From: Lachnospiraceae bacterium
Lineage (GTDB): Bacteria > Bacillota > Clostridia > Lachnospirales > Lachnospiraceae
NCBI GenBank assembly: GCA_900754855.1
Contig: CAAEEI010000109.1
Coordinates: 1 to 11,775, forward strand
Reading direction: 5' to 3'
Length of the DNA stretch: 11,775 nt
Under the pieces are notes generated by a model. That model made no database searches. It saw only the letters and a list, made by a program, of their open reading frames with translations, and had not been told where the DNA came from. Positions 1 to 5,634 of the stretch are shown here, piece after piece (within the stretch, counting starts at the first letter, position 1; every line of letters starts with the position of its first letter). Position numbers and translations under genes: made by a program.

Positions 1-640
1 CGTTTCCGGCACATATTCCGGCGATATGGGTTCCATGTCCCCCGGAATCTCTGGAAGGTTCCGGTACGTTTCCCTCCGTATTTTTATTTTCTAAGAAAGC
101 ATTTAATTCTTCCTGTGAAAAAATATATCCAAACCCATAACGGTTATTTCCATCATAGGGCAACGACTGATCCCAATAGGTTAAAATCCGGGATTTTCCG
201 GAAAAATCCATAAAATCCGGGTGGCGGAAATCTATACCCGAATCCAGGATTCCGGCGATTACCCCTTTCCCCGTCAGATTATTCCGGGGAAAAGTTTCCG
301 GACTGTATGGTTGTGCAGACAGACAGGAAGCAGCAATCCCTGTGATTTCTTCCTGATAAAGGGGACGGGGCAGTTCCAGATACAAAACCTGAGGAAAAGT
401 CAGCAGCGTATCTATTTCCTCCACGGGAATCGTGATGATTGCATAGTTGCCCAGCAAGGGAATAATGGTTACCGATAACTTCGTCTGTATTTCATCCAAA
501 GATCCCTGATAAAGAAGGATCAGTCTCCATTGCTTCGTTCCTGGTTCATATCCCGACTGGAGAACAGGACTTTTTCTCCTTTCTTCTTCCGACAAGGCCA
601 GAGAAAGAGAAAGCTCTGCGTCTAATTTCTGATTGATCAT
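1..640 (-). CDS. S8 (subtilisin-like) serine peptidase, N-terminal part, cut by the window edge
   Basis: Reading the minus strand from ATG at 640 gives 213 codons without a stop, running off the left end. Residues 125-138 (GKGVIAGILDSGID) carry the catalytic Asp motif of subtilases (D133), and residues 201-208 (GHGTHIAG) carry the catalytic His motif (H202). The Ser motif lies outside the window. The first ~120 residues contain no signal peptide and resemble the N-terminal region of clostridial S8 peptidases such as the Csp germination proteases, where it acts as a prodomain. A cytoplasmic or spore-associated protease is therefore possible, but the substrate is unknown. The start is supported by GAGAGG upstream (AGAGAGGTAAAAAG-ATG). 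It lies 145 bp beyond the dapB stop and after the dapB terminator, so it should have its own promoter; I could not identify one in 641-711. The family call is secure; the subfamily is inference. Confidence 0.88.
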   Translation of the reverse strand, partial: MINQKLDAELSLSLALSEEERRKSPVLQSGYEPGTKQWRLILLYQGSLDEIQTKLSVTIIPLLGNYAIITIPVEEIDTLLTFPQVLYLELPRPLYQEEITGIAASCLSAQPYSPETFPRNNLTGKGVIAGILDSGIDFRHPDFMDFSGKSRILTYWDQSLPYDGNNRYGFGYIFSQEELNAFLENKNTEGNVPEPSRDSGGHGTHIAGICAGN

Positions 641-711
641 CTTTTTACCTCTCTGCTTTGCTCATGCACGTTTTACTAAACTTCTTTCCTTCAAAGAAAA
701 ATACCCGGAAG

Positions 712-765
712 ACAAAAAAACACCGGATTATATATGCGCCTGCGTCATATATAATATCCGGTGTT
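712..765 (-). terminator. Rho-independent terminator of the cobO-dapA-dapB operon
   Basis: The inverted repeat has arms at about 719-736 and 746-765 (AACACCGGAT...ATCCGGTGTT plus an AT-rich upper stem with a 2-nt bulge). On the minus strand it is followed by a run of seven T (714-720). It begins about 20 bp past the dapB stop. It separates the operon from the downstream S8 peptidase gene. Confidence 0.88.
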
Positions 766-784
766 CCTTCTTATCGTTAATCTT

Positions 785-1546
785 TTATTTTCTTTCGATT
801 ACATCACTCATATCGTATAATCCCGCCGGTTTGCCTGCCAGGTAAACCGCCGCTTCAATGGCTCCTTTGCCAAAAACAGCTCTGGAATATGCCGTATGTT
901 TAAACTCAATCACCTCATCGGTTCCTGCAAATATTACTTCGTGTTCTCCCACTATGGTACCGCCGCGAACTGCGGAAATCCCAATCTCATCCGCCGGTCT
1001 TGCCATACGACGCTCGCTTCGATCGTATACATAAGTATATTTCTCGTCGCAGGCCGCATTGATTGCATCAGCCATAGCCAGCGCTGTACCTGACGGGGCG
1101 TCCAGTTTTCTTCTATGGTGTTTTTCTACAATATCAATATCAAAACCAGCTTCTCCCAATACCTGTGCCGCCGTTTTCAGCAGTTTTAGAAGCGTATTTA
1201 CCCCAAGCGACATATTGGCCGAACGGAGAACCGCTGTTTTTTCACTGACGGCATGCAGGTGTGCCAGTTGTTCTTCACTCAATCCAGTGGTACATTCCAC
1301 TAAAGGAATCTTTTTTTCTGCCGCATAATCCAGTACCTGGTCAACGGCAGGCGCTGCGGAAAAATCAATGATAACGTCCACAGGCACATCTACTTCCTCT
1401 AACGTGGAGCATACCGGAAACGGACTGTTTTCCGGAAGCACACGGTCAACACCGACGCTGACCTCCACATTATTCATGTCTTTTATCAAATCACAGATAA
1501 CATGGCCCATAAAACCATTGCATCCATACATCATTACTCTGATCAT
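785..1546 (-). CDS. dapB: 4-hydroxy-tetrahydrodipicolinate reductase (DapB)
   Basis: This cytoplasmic enzyme performs the NAD(P)H-dependent reduction of the DapA product to tetrahydrodipicolinate in the diaminopimelate/lysine pathway, which supplies peptidoglycan and protein synthesis. The 253-residue product has the Rossmann dinucleotide motif GCNGFMG at residues 8-14. It also has the family signature E-K-HH-RR-K-LDAPSGTA at 141-155, with the catalytic His pair (H143/H144) and Lys147. The length matches bacterial DapB. I chose the start at 1546 because GGAGG lies 5 nt upstream and the Rossmann strand begins directly after it; the reading frame extends to 1594, but that adds 16 residues unlike the family. 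The gene follows dapA after 58 bp and ends the operon. Nothing in it looks degraded. Confidence 0.96.
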   Translation of the reverse strand: MIRVMMYGCNGFMGHVICDLIKDMNNVEVSVGVDRVLPENSPFPVCSTLEEVDVPVDVIIDFSAAPAVDQVLDYAAEKKIPLVECTTGLSEEQLAHLHAVSEKTAVLRSANMSLGVNTLLKLLKTAAQVLGEAGFDIDIVEKHHRRKLDAPSGTALAMADAINAACDEKYTYVYDRSERRMARPADEIGISAVRGGTIVGEHEVIFAGTDEVIEFKHTAYSRAVFGKGAIEAAVYLAGKPAGLYDMSDVIERK

Positions 1547-1604
1547 TTTATCCTCCATTACGGATGATCGCCAGACGCAAAGCATCCCGGTCATCTGCCG
1601 ATTC

Positions 1605-2489
1605 TTAAAGAATACCGGTTTCTTTCATTGCTTTTTTCAGTCTCTCTGTTGTCGCCTCTTCCATTTCAGAAAGCGGACGTCTCAGATAAGGACCGCAAAA
1701 TCCCATTAACTCCAGCGCTTTTTTCACCGGGATAGGATTGACTTCACAGAAAAGAGCATTCACTAACTCCATATATTTAAGCTGCAGTTCACGGCTTTTT
1801 TCCACGTTGCCGGCAAAATATTCTGCACAAATATTATGTGTATCTTCCGGTGCGATATTGGAAAGAACAGAAATCACACCCTTGGCTCCAAGAGAGAGCA
1901 TCGGCACGATCATGTCGTCATTACCGGAGTAAATATCAATATCTCCCTGCGTTTCATATAACAGACGTCCGGTATAGGAAACATCTCCCGTGGCATCTTT
2001 AATTCCCACGATATTCTCTACATTTTTCACCAGATAAGCCATGGTATCTGTATTGATTTTACATCCCGTACGACTTGGCACATTATATAAAATCAAAGGA
2101 AGCTCCGTGTGTCTGGCCACATAGGAATAGTGATCGATCAGTCCATTCTGTGTCGCTTTATTATAATAAGGGGTAACCACCAGGGCGGCGTCTGCTCCGG
2201 CAAGTTCTGCCTGATGCGTCAGCCAGGCAGCCGTTCTTGAATCATTAGAGCCTGTGCCCGCAATGACAGGCACTCTTTTTGCCGTGCGGTTTACACAATA
2301 ACGAATGGCTGCAATGTGCTCTTCATGATTTAATGTGGACGCCTCTCCTGTTGTGCCACAGACGATGATCGCGTCTGTCTTATTTTCAATCTGAAAATCA
2401 ATTAATTTACCAAAACTCTCGTAGTCAATATTATAATTTTCGTCAAATGGTGTTGCAATTGCCACACCTGCTCCAGTAAAAATTGCCAT
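1605..2489 (-). CDS. dapA: 4-hydroxy-tetrahydrodipicolinate synthase (DapA)
   Basis: DapA condenses pyruvate with aspartate semialdehyde, the first committed step of the diaminopimelate/lysine branch. The 294-residue product is a full-length class I aldolase-type TIM barrel. Visible motifs are CGTTGEAS at 44-51 (T46/T47 of the proton relay), YNVPSRTG at 135-142 (catalytic Tyr135 and substrate-binding Arg140) and GIKDATGD at 162-169, with the Schiff-base Lys164. The start at 2489 is preferred over the longer frame to 2540: GGAAGG sits just upstream (GGAAGGGTAAT-ATG) and the family normally begins with this type of short sequence before the first barrel strand. It lies 34 bp after cobO and 58 bp before dapB, consistent with one transcript. 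I see no lysine riboswitch upstream of dapA or of the operon. Confidence 0.97.
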   Translation of the reverse strand: MAIFTGAGVAIATPFDENYNIDYESFGKLIDFQIENKTDAIIVCGTTGEASTLNHEEHIAAIRYCVNRTAKRVPVIAGTGSNDSRTAAWLTHQAELAGADAALVVTPYYNKATQNGLIDHYSYVARHTELPLILYNVPSRTGCKINTDTMAYLVKNVENIVGIKDATGDVSYTGRLLYETQGDIDIYSGNDDMIVPMLSLGAKGVISVLSNIAPEDTHNICAEYFAGNVEKSRELQLKYMELVNALFCEVNPIPVKKALELMGFCGPYLRRPLSEMEEATTERLKKAMKETGIL

Positions 2490-2523
2490 ATTACCCTTCC
2501 TTTCTTTTTTGTTTGATTTTATA

Positions 2524-3042
2524 TCATTCTTTAAAATCACACAAAATCTCTCCGGTTTCTTCTTTATCTGTATGAATATAGTAGATACAATCTGCCATAT
2601 CCCGCAGTTCTTCCGGCATGTTTCTTCCTGTAAGAATTAAATCCGTGGAGTCATTTTTCACATTCAGCAGTTCTTTTAATTCTTCTAACGTAATAATATT
2701 ATAATCAATCAACCCAAATATTTCATCCAAAATAAGCAAATCACACTGCCCGGTATCCAGCACTTTTCTGGTATATCCCAGAGCCATCTTAATATTGGAA
2801 AGCTGTTCCTGCCTCTCTTCTTCACTCAAGTCCGAATATCCGCTGGCAGCCTTCGCAAAGCGAAAAATCTGCAATTCCGGTTCCAGTTTTTTCAGAAAAT
2901 CCAGAGTATCCGAGTGCTTGCATTTAAGAAACTGTACCATGATCACACTTTTTCCAACGCCTGCAGCACGGATGCCCAGCCCAAGGGCTGCTGTCGTCTT
3001 TCCCCGACCTTCTCCATAATATATCTGTATACTTCCGTCCAT
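2524..3042 (-). CDS. cobO: Cob(I)yrinic acid a,c-diamide / cob(I)alamin adenosyltransferase, CobO/BtuR type
   Basis: This family transfers the 5'-deoxyadenosyl group from ATP to reduced corrinoids, forming the adenosylcobalamin precursor in the cytoplasm. The 172-residue product has a P-loop GEGRGKTT at residues 10-17, a Walker-B-like LLILDEI near 102-108 (D106/E107) and the family motif LTGR near 137-140, followed by PEEL and the AD dipeptide. The P-loop has Glu where many members have Asn or Asp, a mild change. I chose M at 3042, preceded by AAAGG at a 7-nt spacing and matching the usual start of the family; an in-frame ATG at 3057 adds five residues and has a weaker ribosome site. It is first in a likely operon with dapA and dapB. 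No other cobalamin gene is visible, so it probably serves corrinoid salvage or a distant biosynthesis locus. Confidence 0.88.
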   Translation of the reverse strand: MDGSIQIYYGEGRGKTTAALGLGIRAAGVGKSVIMVQFLKCKHSDTLDFLKKLEPELQIFRFAKAASGYSDLSEEERQEQLSNIKMALGYTRKVLDTGQCDLLILDEIFGLIDYNIITLEELKELLNVKNDSTDLILTGRNMPEELRDMADCIYYIHTDKEETGEILCDFKE

Positions 3043-3104
3043 GTTCTGACCTTTCATCTCGATTATTTTCCGGTTATCTTTAACATCAGGGCAATGTTTT
3101 GCTT

Positions 3105-3133
3105 ATCATAGCATATTATGGTCTAAAAATCCA
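3105..3133 (-). promoter_or_regulatory. Candidate promoter for cobO-dapA-dapB
   Basis: On the minus strand there is an extended -10 TGC-TATGAT (TATGAT at 3105-3110). A weak -35, TGGATT at 3128-3133, lies 17 bp upstream and overlaps the last codons of the histidyl-tRNA synthetase gene. There is no terminator between that gene and cobO, so read-through from upstream is equally possible. Confidence 0.45.
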
Positions 3134-4367
3134 TACTGAAAAATCTGACTTCCTCATCTCGTCCAAGAACCATGAACCCGTCATACCCCTGTTCTTCCAG
3201 ACGATTTAAAAATTTACCCAGTTTTTTGGGTTTTACATATAAAGCGGTAATGTACTGTTTTCGTAATTCTTCTGCCTTTTCGATGGCTTCTTCTATCTGC
3301 TCTTCGTCATAAAGCAGCACAATTTTTTGTGGTTTATCCATAATTCTGGACTGTTTTTCCATTAAAATACTGAAAATACGTTCAAATCCAATGGAAAATC
3401 CCACGGCAGGAACCTGCTCTTTCAAAAATTTTCCAATCAGATTATCATATCTTCCGCCTCCGGCAATCGAACTGTTGAAATCAAGCGATTCAATCTCAAA
3501 TACGGTTCCGGTATAATATCCCTGCCCGCGAACAAGCGTCATATCATATTCCACCGTATATTTTCCTCCGGAAAGGCGGTTGGACGTTTCAATAATCTTG
3601 GACAACGCATCAATATATTCGGTATTCTTGCTGATGGTTCTGGCATAATCCAAAGTAAATGGCGCATGGGCGATCAGTTCCATGAAAGATGCAATCACCG
3701 CCTCATCGAAGCCTTTGGCTGTCAGTTCCGCAGCAACCCCCTCTGCCTTGATTTTATTTAATTTATCAAAGGTAATGCAGACGCTGTCTAATTGATCTTC
3801 TGTAAAACCGGTGGTCAATAAAATGTCTTTCAGTACTCTTTTATCGTTCACCTTGATTTTAAAACGATCGATTCCGATATTCAGCAGCGCCTTTGCTGTC
3901 GTATGCATCAGCTCAATTTCACAGGAAGAAGATTCTGAACCTAAAATATCAATATCACACTGCATAAATTCACGTAGTCTGCCTTTTTGCGGACGTTCTG
4001 CCCGGTAAACCTTATCAATCTGAATCACTTTAAACGGAGTTGGCAAAGACGCCTTATTGTTGGCATAATATCTGCTCAGTGGCAAAGTCAGATCATAGCG
4101 AAGTCCCATATCGGCAATCTGATCCGCCTGACCTGCCGCAATGGCTTTTTTCAGTTTTTCTCCTCTTTTCATCACTTTGAAAATAAGGTTCAGATTTTCT
4201 CCGCCCTCACTTTTATCCAGGTTTTCAATATCTTCAAGAATCGGGGTAAAAATTCTCTGAAAACCGCAGGTCTCATAAGTCTCACAAATTTTCTTCTGCA
4301 GATAATCTCTCATTTCTGCCTGTGCCGGCAAATAATCGTTTGTTCCTTTTACTGGTGTAATTTTCAT
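3123..4367 (-). CDS. hisS: Histidine--tRNA ligase-like class II synthetase (HisS family, atypical)
   Basis: The 414-residue product has the HisS/HisZ class II catalytic core. It shows KGTNDYLP at 7-14, motif-1 region 30-50, RYDLTLPLSRYYA at 90-102, motif 2 YRAERPQKGRLREFMQCD at 121-138, the histidine-binding segment LVRGQGYYTGTVFEIE at 278-293, GGGRYDNL at 303-310 and motif 3 VGFSIGFERI at 322-331. Intact motif 2, the catalytic Arg280 and the histidine loops favour an aminoacyl-tRNA synthetase over HisZ, the non-catalytic ATP-phosphoribosyltransferase subunit. Two things are odd: RGQGYY replaces the usual RGLDYY, and the C-terminal anticodon-binding domain (about 347-414) is short and ends abruptly in SMDF. 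The gene stands alone rather than next to aspS, so it may be a second HisS paralogue. The start has AAAGGA 8 nt upstream. The family is sure; the exact role is less so. Confidence 0.78.
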   Translation of the reverse strand: MKITPVKGTNDYLPAQAEMRDYLQKKICETYETCGFQRIFTPILEDIENLDKSEGGENLNLIFKVMKRGEKLKKAIAAGQADQIADMGLRYDLTLPLSRYYANNKASLPTPFKVIQIDKVYRAERPQKGRLREFMQCDIDILGSESSSCEIELMHTTAKALLNIGIDRFKIKVNDKRVLKDILLTTGFTEDQLDSVCITFDKLNKIKAEGVAAELTAKGFDEAVIASFMELIAHAPFTLDYARTISKNTEYIDALSKIIETSNRLSGGKYTVEYDMTLVRGQGYYTGTVFEIESLDFNSSIAGGGRYDNLIGKFLKEQVPAVGFSIGFERIFSILMEKQSRIMDKPQKIVLLYDEEQIEEAIEKAEELRKQYITALYVKPKKLGKFLNRLEEQGYDGFMVLGRDEEVRFFSMDF

Positions 4368-4395
4368 CTTCTCTATCCTTTCTTACCTGTTCGGT

Positions 4396-4424
4396 CTGTT
4401 TTATCATAAACCACTGCAAAACAG
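4396..4424. repeat. 7-bp inverted repeat just upstream of the hisS-like start
   Basis: CTGTTTT (4396-4402) and AAAACAG (4418-4424) flank a 15-nt loop about 28 bp upstream of the hisS-like ATG. It could form a hairpin in the leader transcript. I see no T-box consensus, so no specific regulatory class is proposed. Confidence 0.25.
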
Positions 4425-4457
4425 GGTGAGTATGCTCCGTTCCTCTTCCTTTTATAG

Positions 4458-4487
4458 TATATTCCGGTAAAGTTTTCCCGGAATATA
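4458..4487. repeat. Perfect 10-bp inverted repeat between ssb and hisS
   Basis: TATATTCCGG (4458-4467) and CCGGAATATA (4478-4487) are perfect reverse complements around a 10-nt loop. On the minus strand the second part ends in TATACT, which could serve as a -10 box for the hisS-like gene, although no good -35 lies 16-18 bp upstream. The element follows the ssb terminator and has no T-run of its own. It may be an operator, a leader hairpin or a second transcription-stopping stem. Confidence 0.4.
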
Positions 4488-4518
4488 AAAGTGGACTACC
4501 CGATATACGAGCAGTCCA
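4485..4518 (-). terminator. Rho-independent terminator of ssb
   Basis: On the minus strand TGGACTGCTCG and CGGGTAGTCCA pair over 11 bp (with two G-T wobbles) around the loop TATAT, followed by CTTTTAT. The stem starts about 10 bp after the ssb stop codon. Confidence 0.7.
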
Positions 4519-4527
4519 TTTCATCTT

Positions 4528-5199
4528 TCAGCCTATATTCCCCGAATCTGCAACTTTACGTTCCAGATTCATTCCGTCATCGCAATATTCCATTTTATTG
4601 ACAGATACTTCATAGGCGATGCGATTGATCACATCATCCTCATTTATTCTCTTCTGGTATTCTCTGCTCTGGATTCTTCCCCAAAGCTGGATTCTGCTGC
4701 CTACCGGGAGCTTCCCTGCATATCTTGCATTTCTTCCCCAGCAAATGCAGGGAATATAATCTGATTTACTGTAGGCACGATTTACCGCCAATAAAACATC
4801 TGCGATTTCTCTGCCGAGAGGTGTTGTTCTGTACACAGGTTCCTTACATATATATCCATCAAGAAAAATCATATTGGGTTTACGATTATCAAGGGTATCT
4901 AATAGTTCCAGTTCCCTGACAAACAAAGAGAGAACCAGATGATTACGATTATTTTCATGCTTATTATAGGAACGAAACTGTCCCCTTGCCTCCATGAACC
5001 GCCCAACGCAGGACTGACTGACATCAATCAGCCGTTCCGATATAAGCAGCGGAATCGTATCACTTGAATGACTGAGTCTGCTCACTTTCAGTTTCGCTAC
5101 ATAAAATCCTTCTCCGAAGACCTCATGGCTGAATTCAAAGTCGGAAATAATCTCTCCAGCGACAACCGCCTGGTTATTTTTTAAAATTTTTTCTGTCAT
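4528..5199 (-). CDS. Single-stranded-DNA-binding-like protein with two tandem OB folds
   Basis: The 223-residue product contains two SSB-like OB folds in tandem. The first spans about 8-104: NNQAVVAGEI, then a strand with VAKLKVSR, then SDTIPLL and VGRFMEARGQF. The second spans about 109-205: NMIFLDGYI, then ADVLLAVNR, SDYIPCICWGRNARYAGKLPVGSRIQLWGRIQSREY. The second copy matches canonical bacterial SSB better, notably IPCICWG where SSB has IPCVAWG-type residues, and G-RIQSREYQ. The two copies align in the order G-x-I, V-L-V-R, SD-IP, VG, G-Q/R. The acidic C-terminal tip (DDIPF-type) that recruits partner proteins in canonical SSB is absent; the tail ends ADSGNIG. By family it should bind single-stranded DNA; whether it acts in replication, repair or competence cannot be told. 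The start is preceded by GGGAGGAG at good spacing. The gene is single, diverging from typA. Confidence 0.8.
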   Translation of the reverse strand: MTEKILKNNQAVVAGEIISDFEFSHEVFGEGFYVAKLKVSRLSHSSDTIPLLISERLIDVSQSCVGRFMEARGQFRSYNKHENNRNHLVLSLFVRELELLDTLDNRKPNMIFLDGYICKEPVYRTTPLGREIADVLLAVNRAYSKSDYIPCICWGRNARYAGKLPVGSRIQLWGRIQSREYQKRINEDDVINRIAYEVSVNKMEYCDDGMNLERKVADSGNIG

Positions 5200-5362
5200 G
5201 TTTACTCCTCCCTGTATATAGCACAGACATCTGTATACATCTATGTGTATTCAGAACAAGAAAAATTATGCTTAATATTTTCAAATTAAATCATATCTTT
5301 TATCTGCAATTCTTGTATTTTCAGGAAAAACCATGACATCTTTTCTGGTCTAAAACAAATTC

Positions 5363-5391
5363 AGTATAATAATTCTCTTTTAAAATGTCAA
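5363..5391 (-). promoter_or_regulatory. Sigma-A promoter of ssb
   Basis: On the minus strand a perfect -35, TTGACA (5386-5391), lies 17 bp from the -10 TATACT (5363-5368). The predicted transcription start near 5356 leaves a leader of about 157 nt before the ssb ATG, longer than needed for a ribosome site. Confidence 0.85.
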
Positions 5392-5451
5392 CCTTTAAAC
5401 ATGGGCAGATACTATGATTTGTATTGATTTCTCCTTTTCCGTAAATTTTTA

Positions 5452-5480
5452 TTGTGTCTTTGGATTCTTTATGCTAGAAT
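5452..5480 (+). promoter_or_regulatory. Sigma-A promoter of typA
   Basis: The -35 is TTGTGT (5452-5457), followed by a 17-bp spacer and an extended -10 TGC-TAGAAT (TAGAAT at 5475-5480). The weak -35 is compensated by the TGn extension. A start near 5487 gives a leader of about 148 nt before the typA ATG. Confidence 0.75.
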
Positions 5481-5634
5481 TATTTAGTTTATTGAAAATC
5501 GTAAGTACCTGGATATAAAAGCTTTAACCAGGACAGAACTAAATTCGTTTATCTTTTGAACGATGGATACCTGTACCAAAACAGTATGCATATCACGCAT
5601 CAGGCAGTGTAATAATGTAGAAAGAAGGCTTAAT

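Larger units (their letters stand above)
5200..5634. other. Divergent intergenic region between ssb and typA
   Basis: This 435-bp AT-rich stretch holds no convincing gene. It contains a promoter facing each way, 60 bp apart, and two long leaders of roughly 150 nt each. The ssb leader has a small inverted repeat near its 3' end (TGTATA...TATACA just before the ribosome site). The typA leader has CCTGG...CCAGG (about 5507-5533). Neither matches a riboswitch consensus known to me. Confidence 0.6.

Noticed and set aside
2490..3122. Lysine riboswitch or T-box for the dap genes
   Set aside because: Gaps of 34 and 80 bp upstream of dapA and cobO are too short and show no L-box or T-box consensus.
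4282..4524. 80-codon open frame covering the ssb-hisS gap
   Set aside because: It runs through the ssb terminator and into the start of the hisS-like gene, has no ribosome site and its product is not protein-like.
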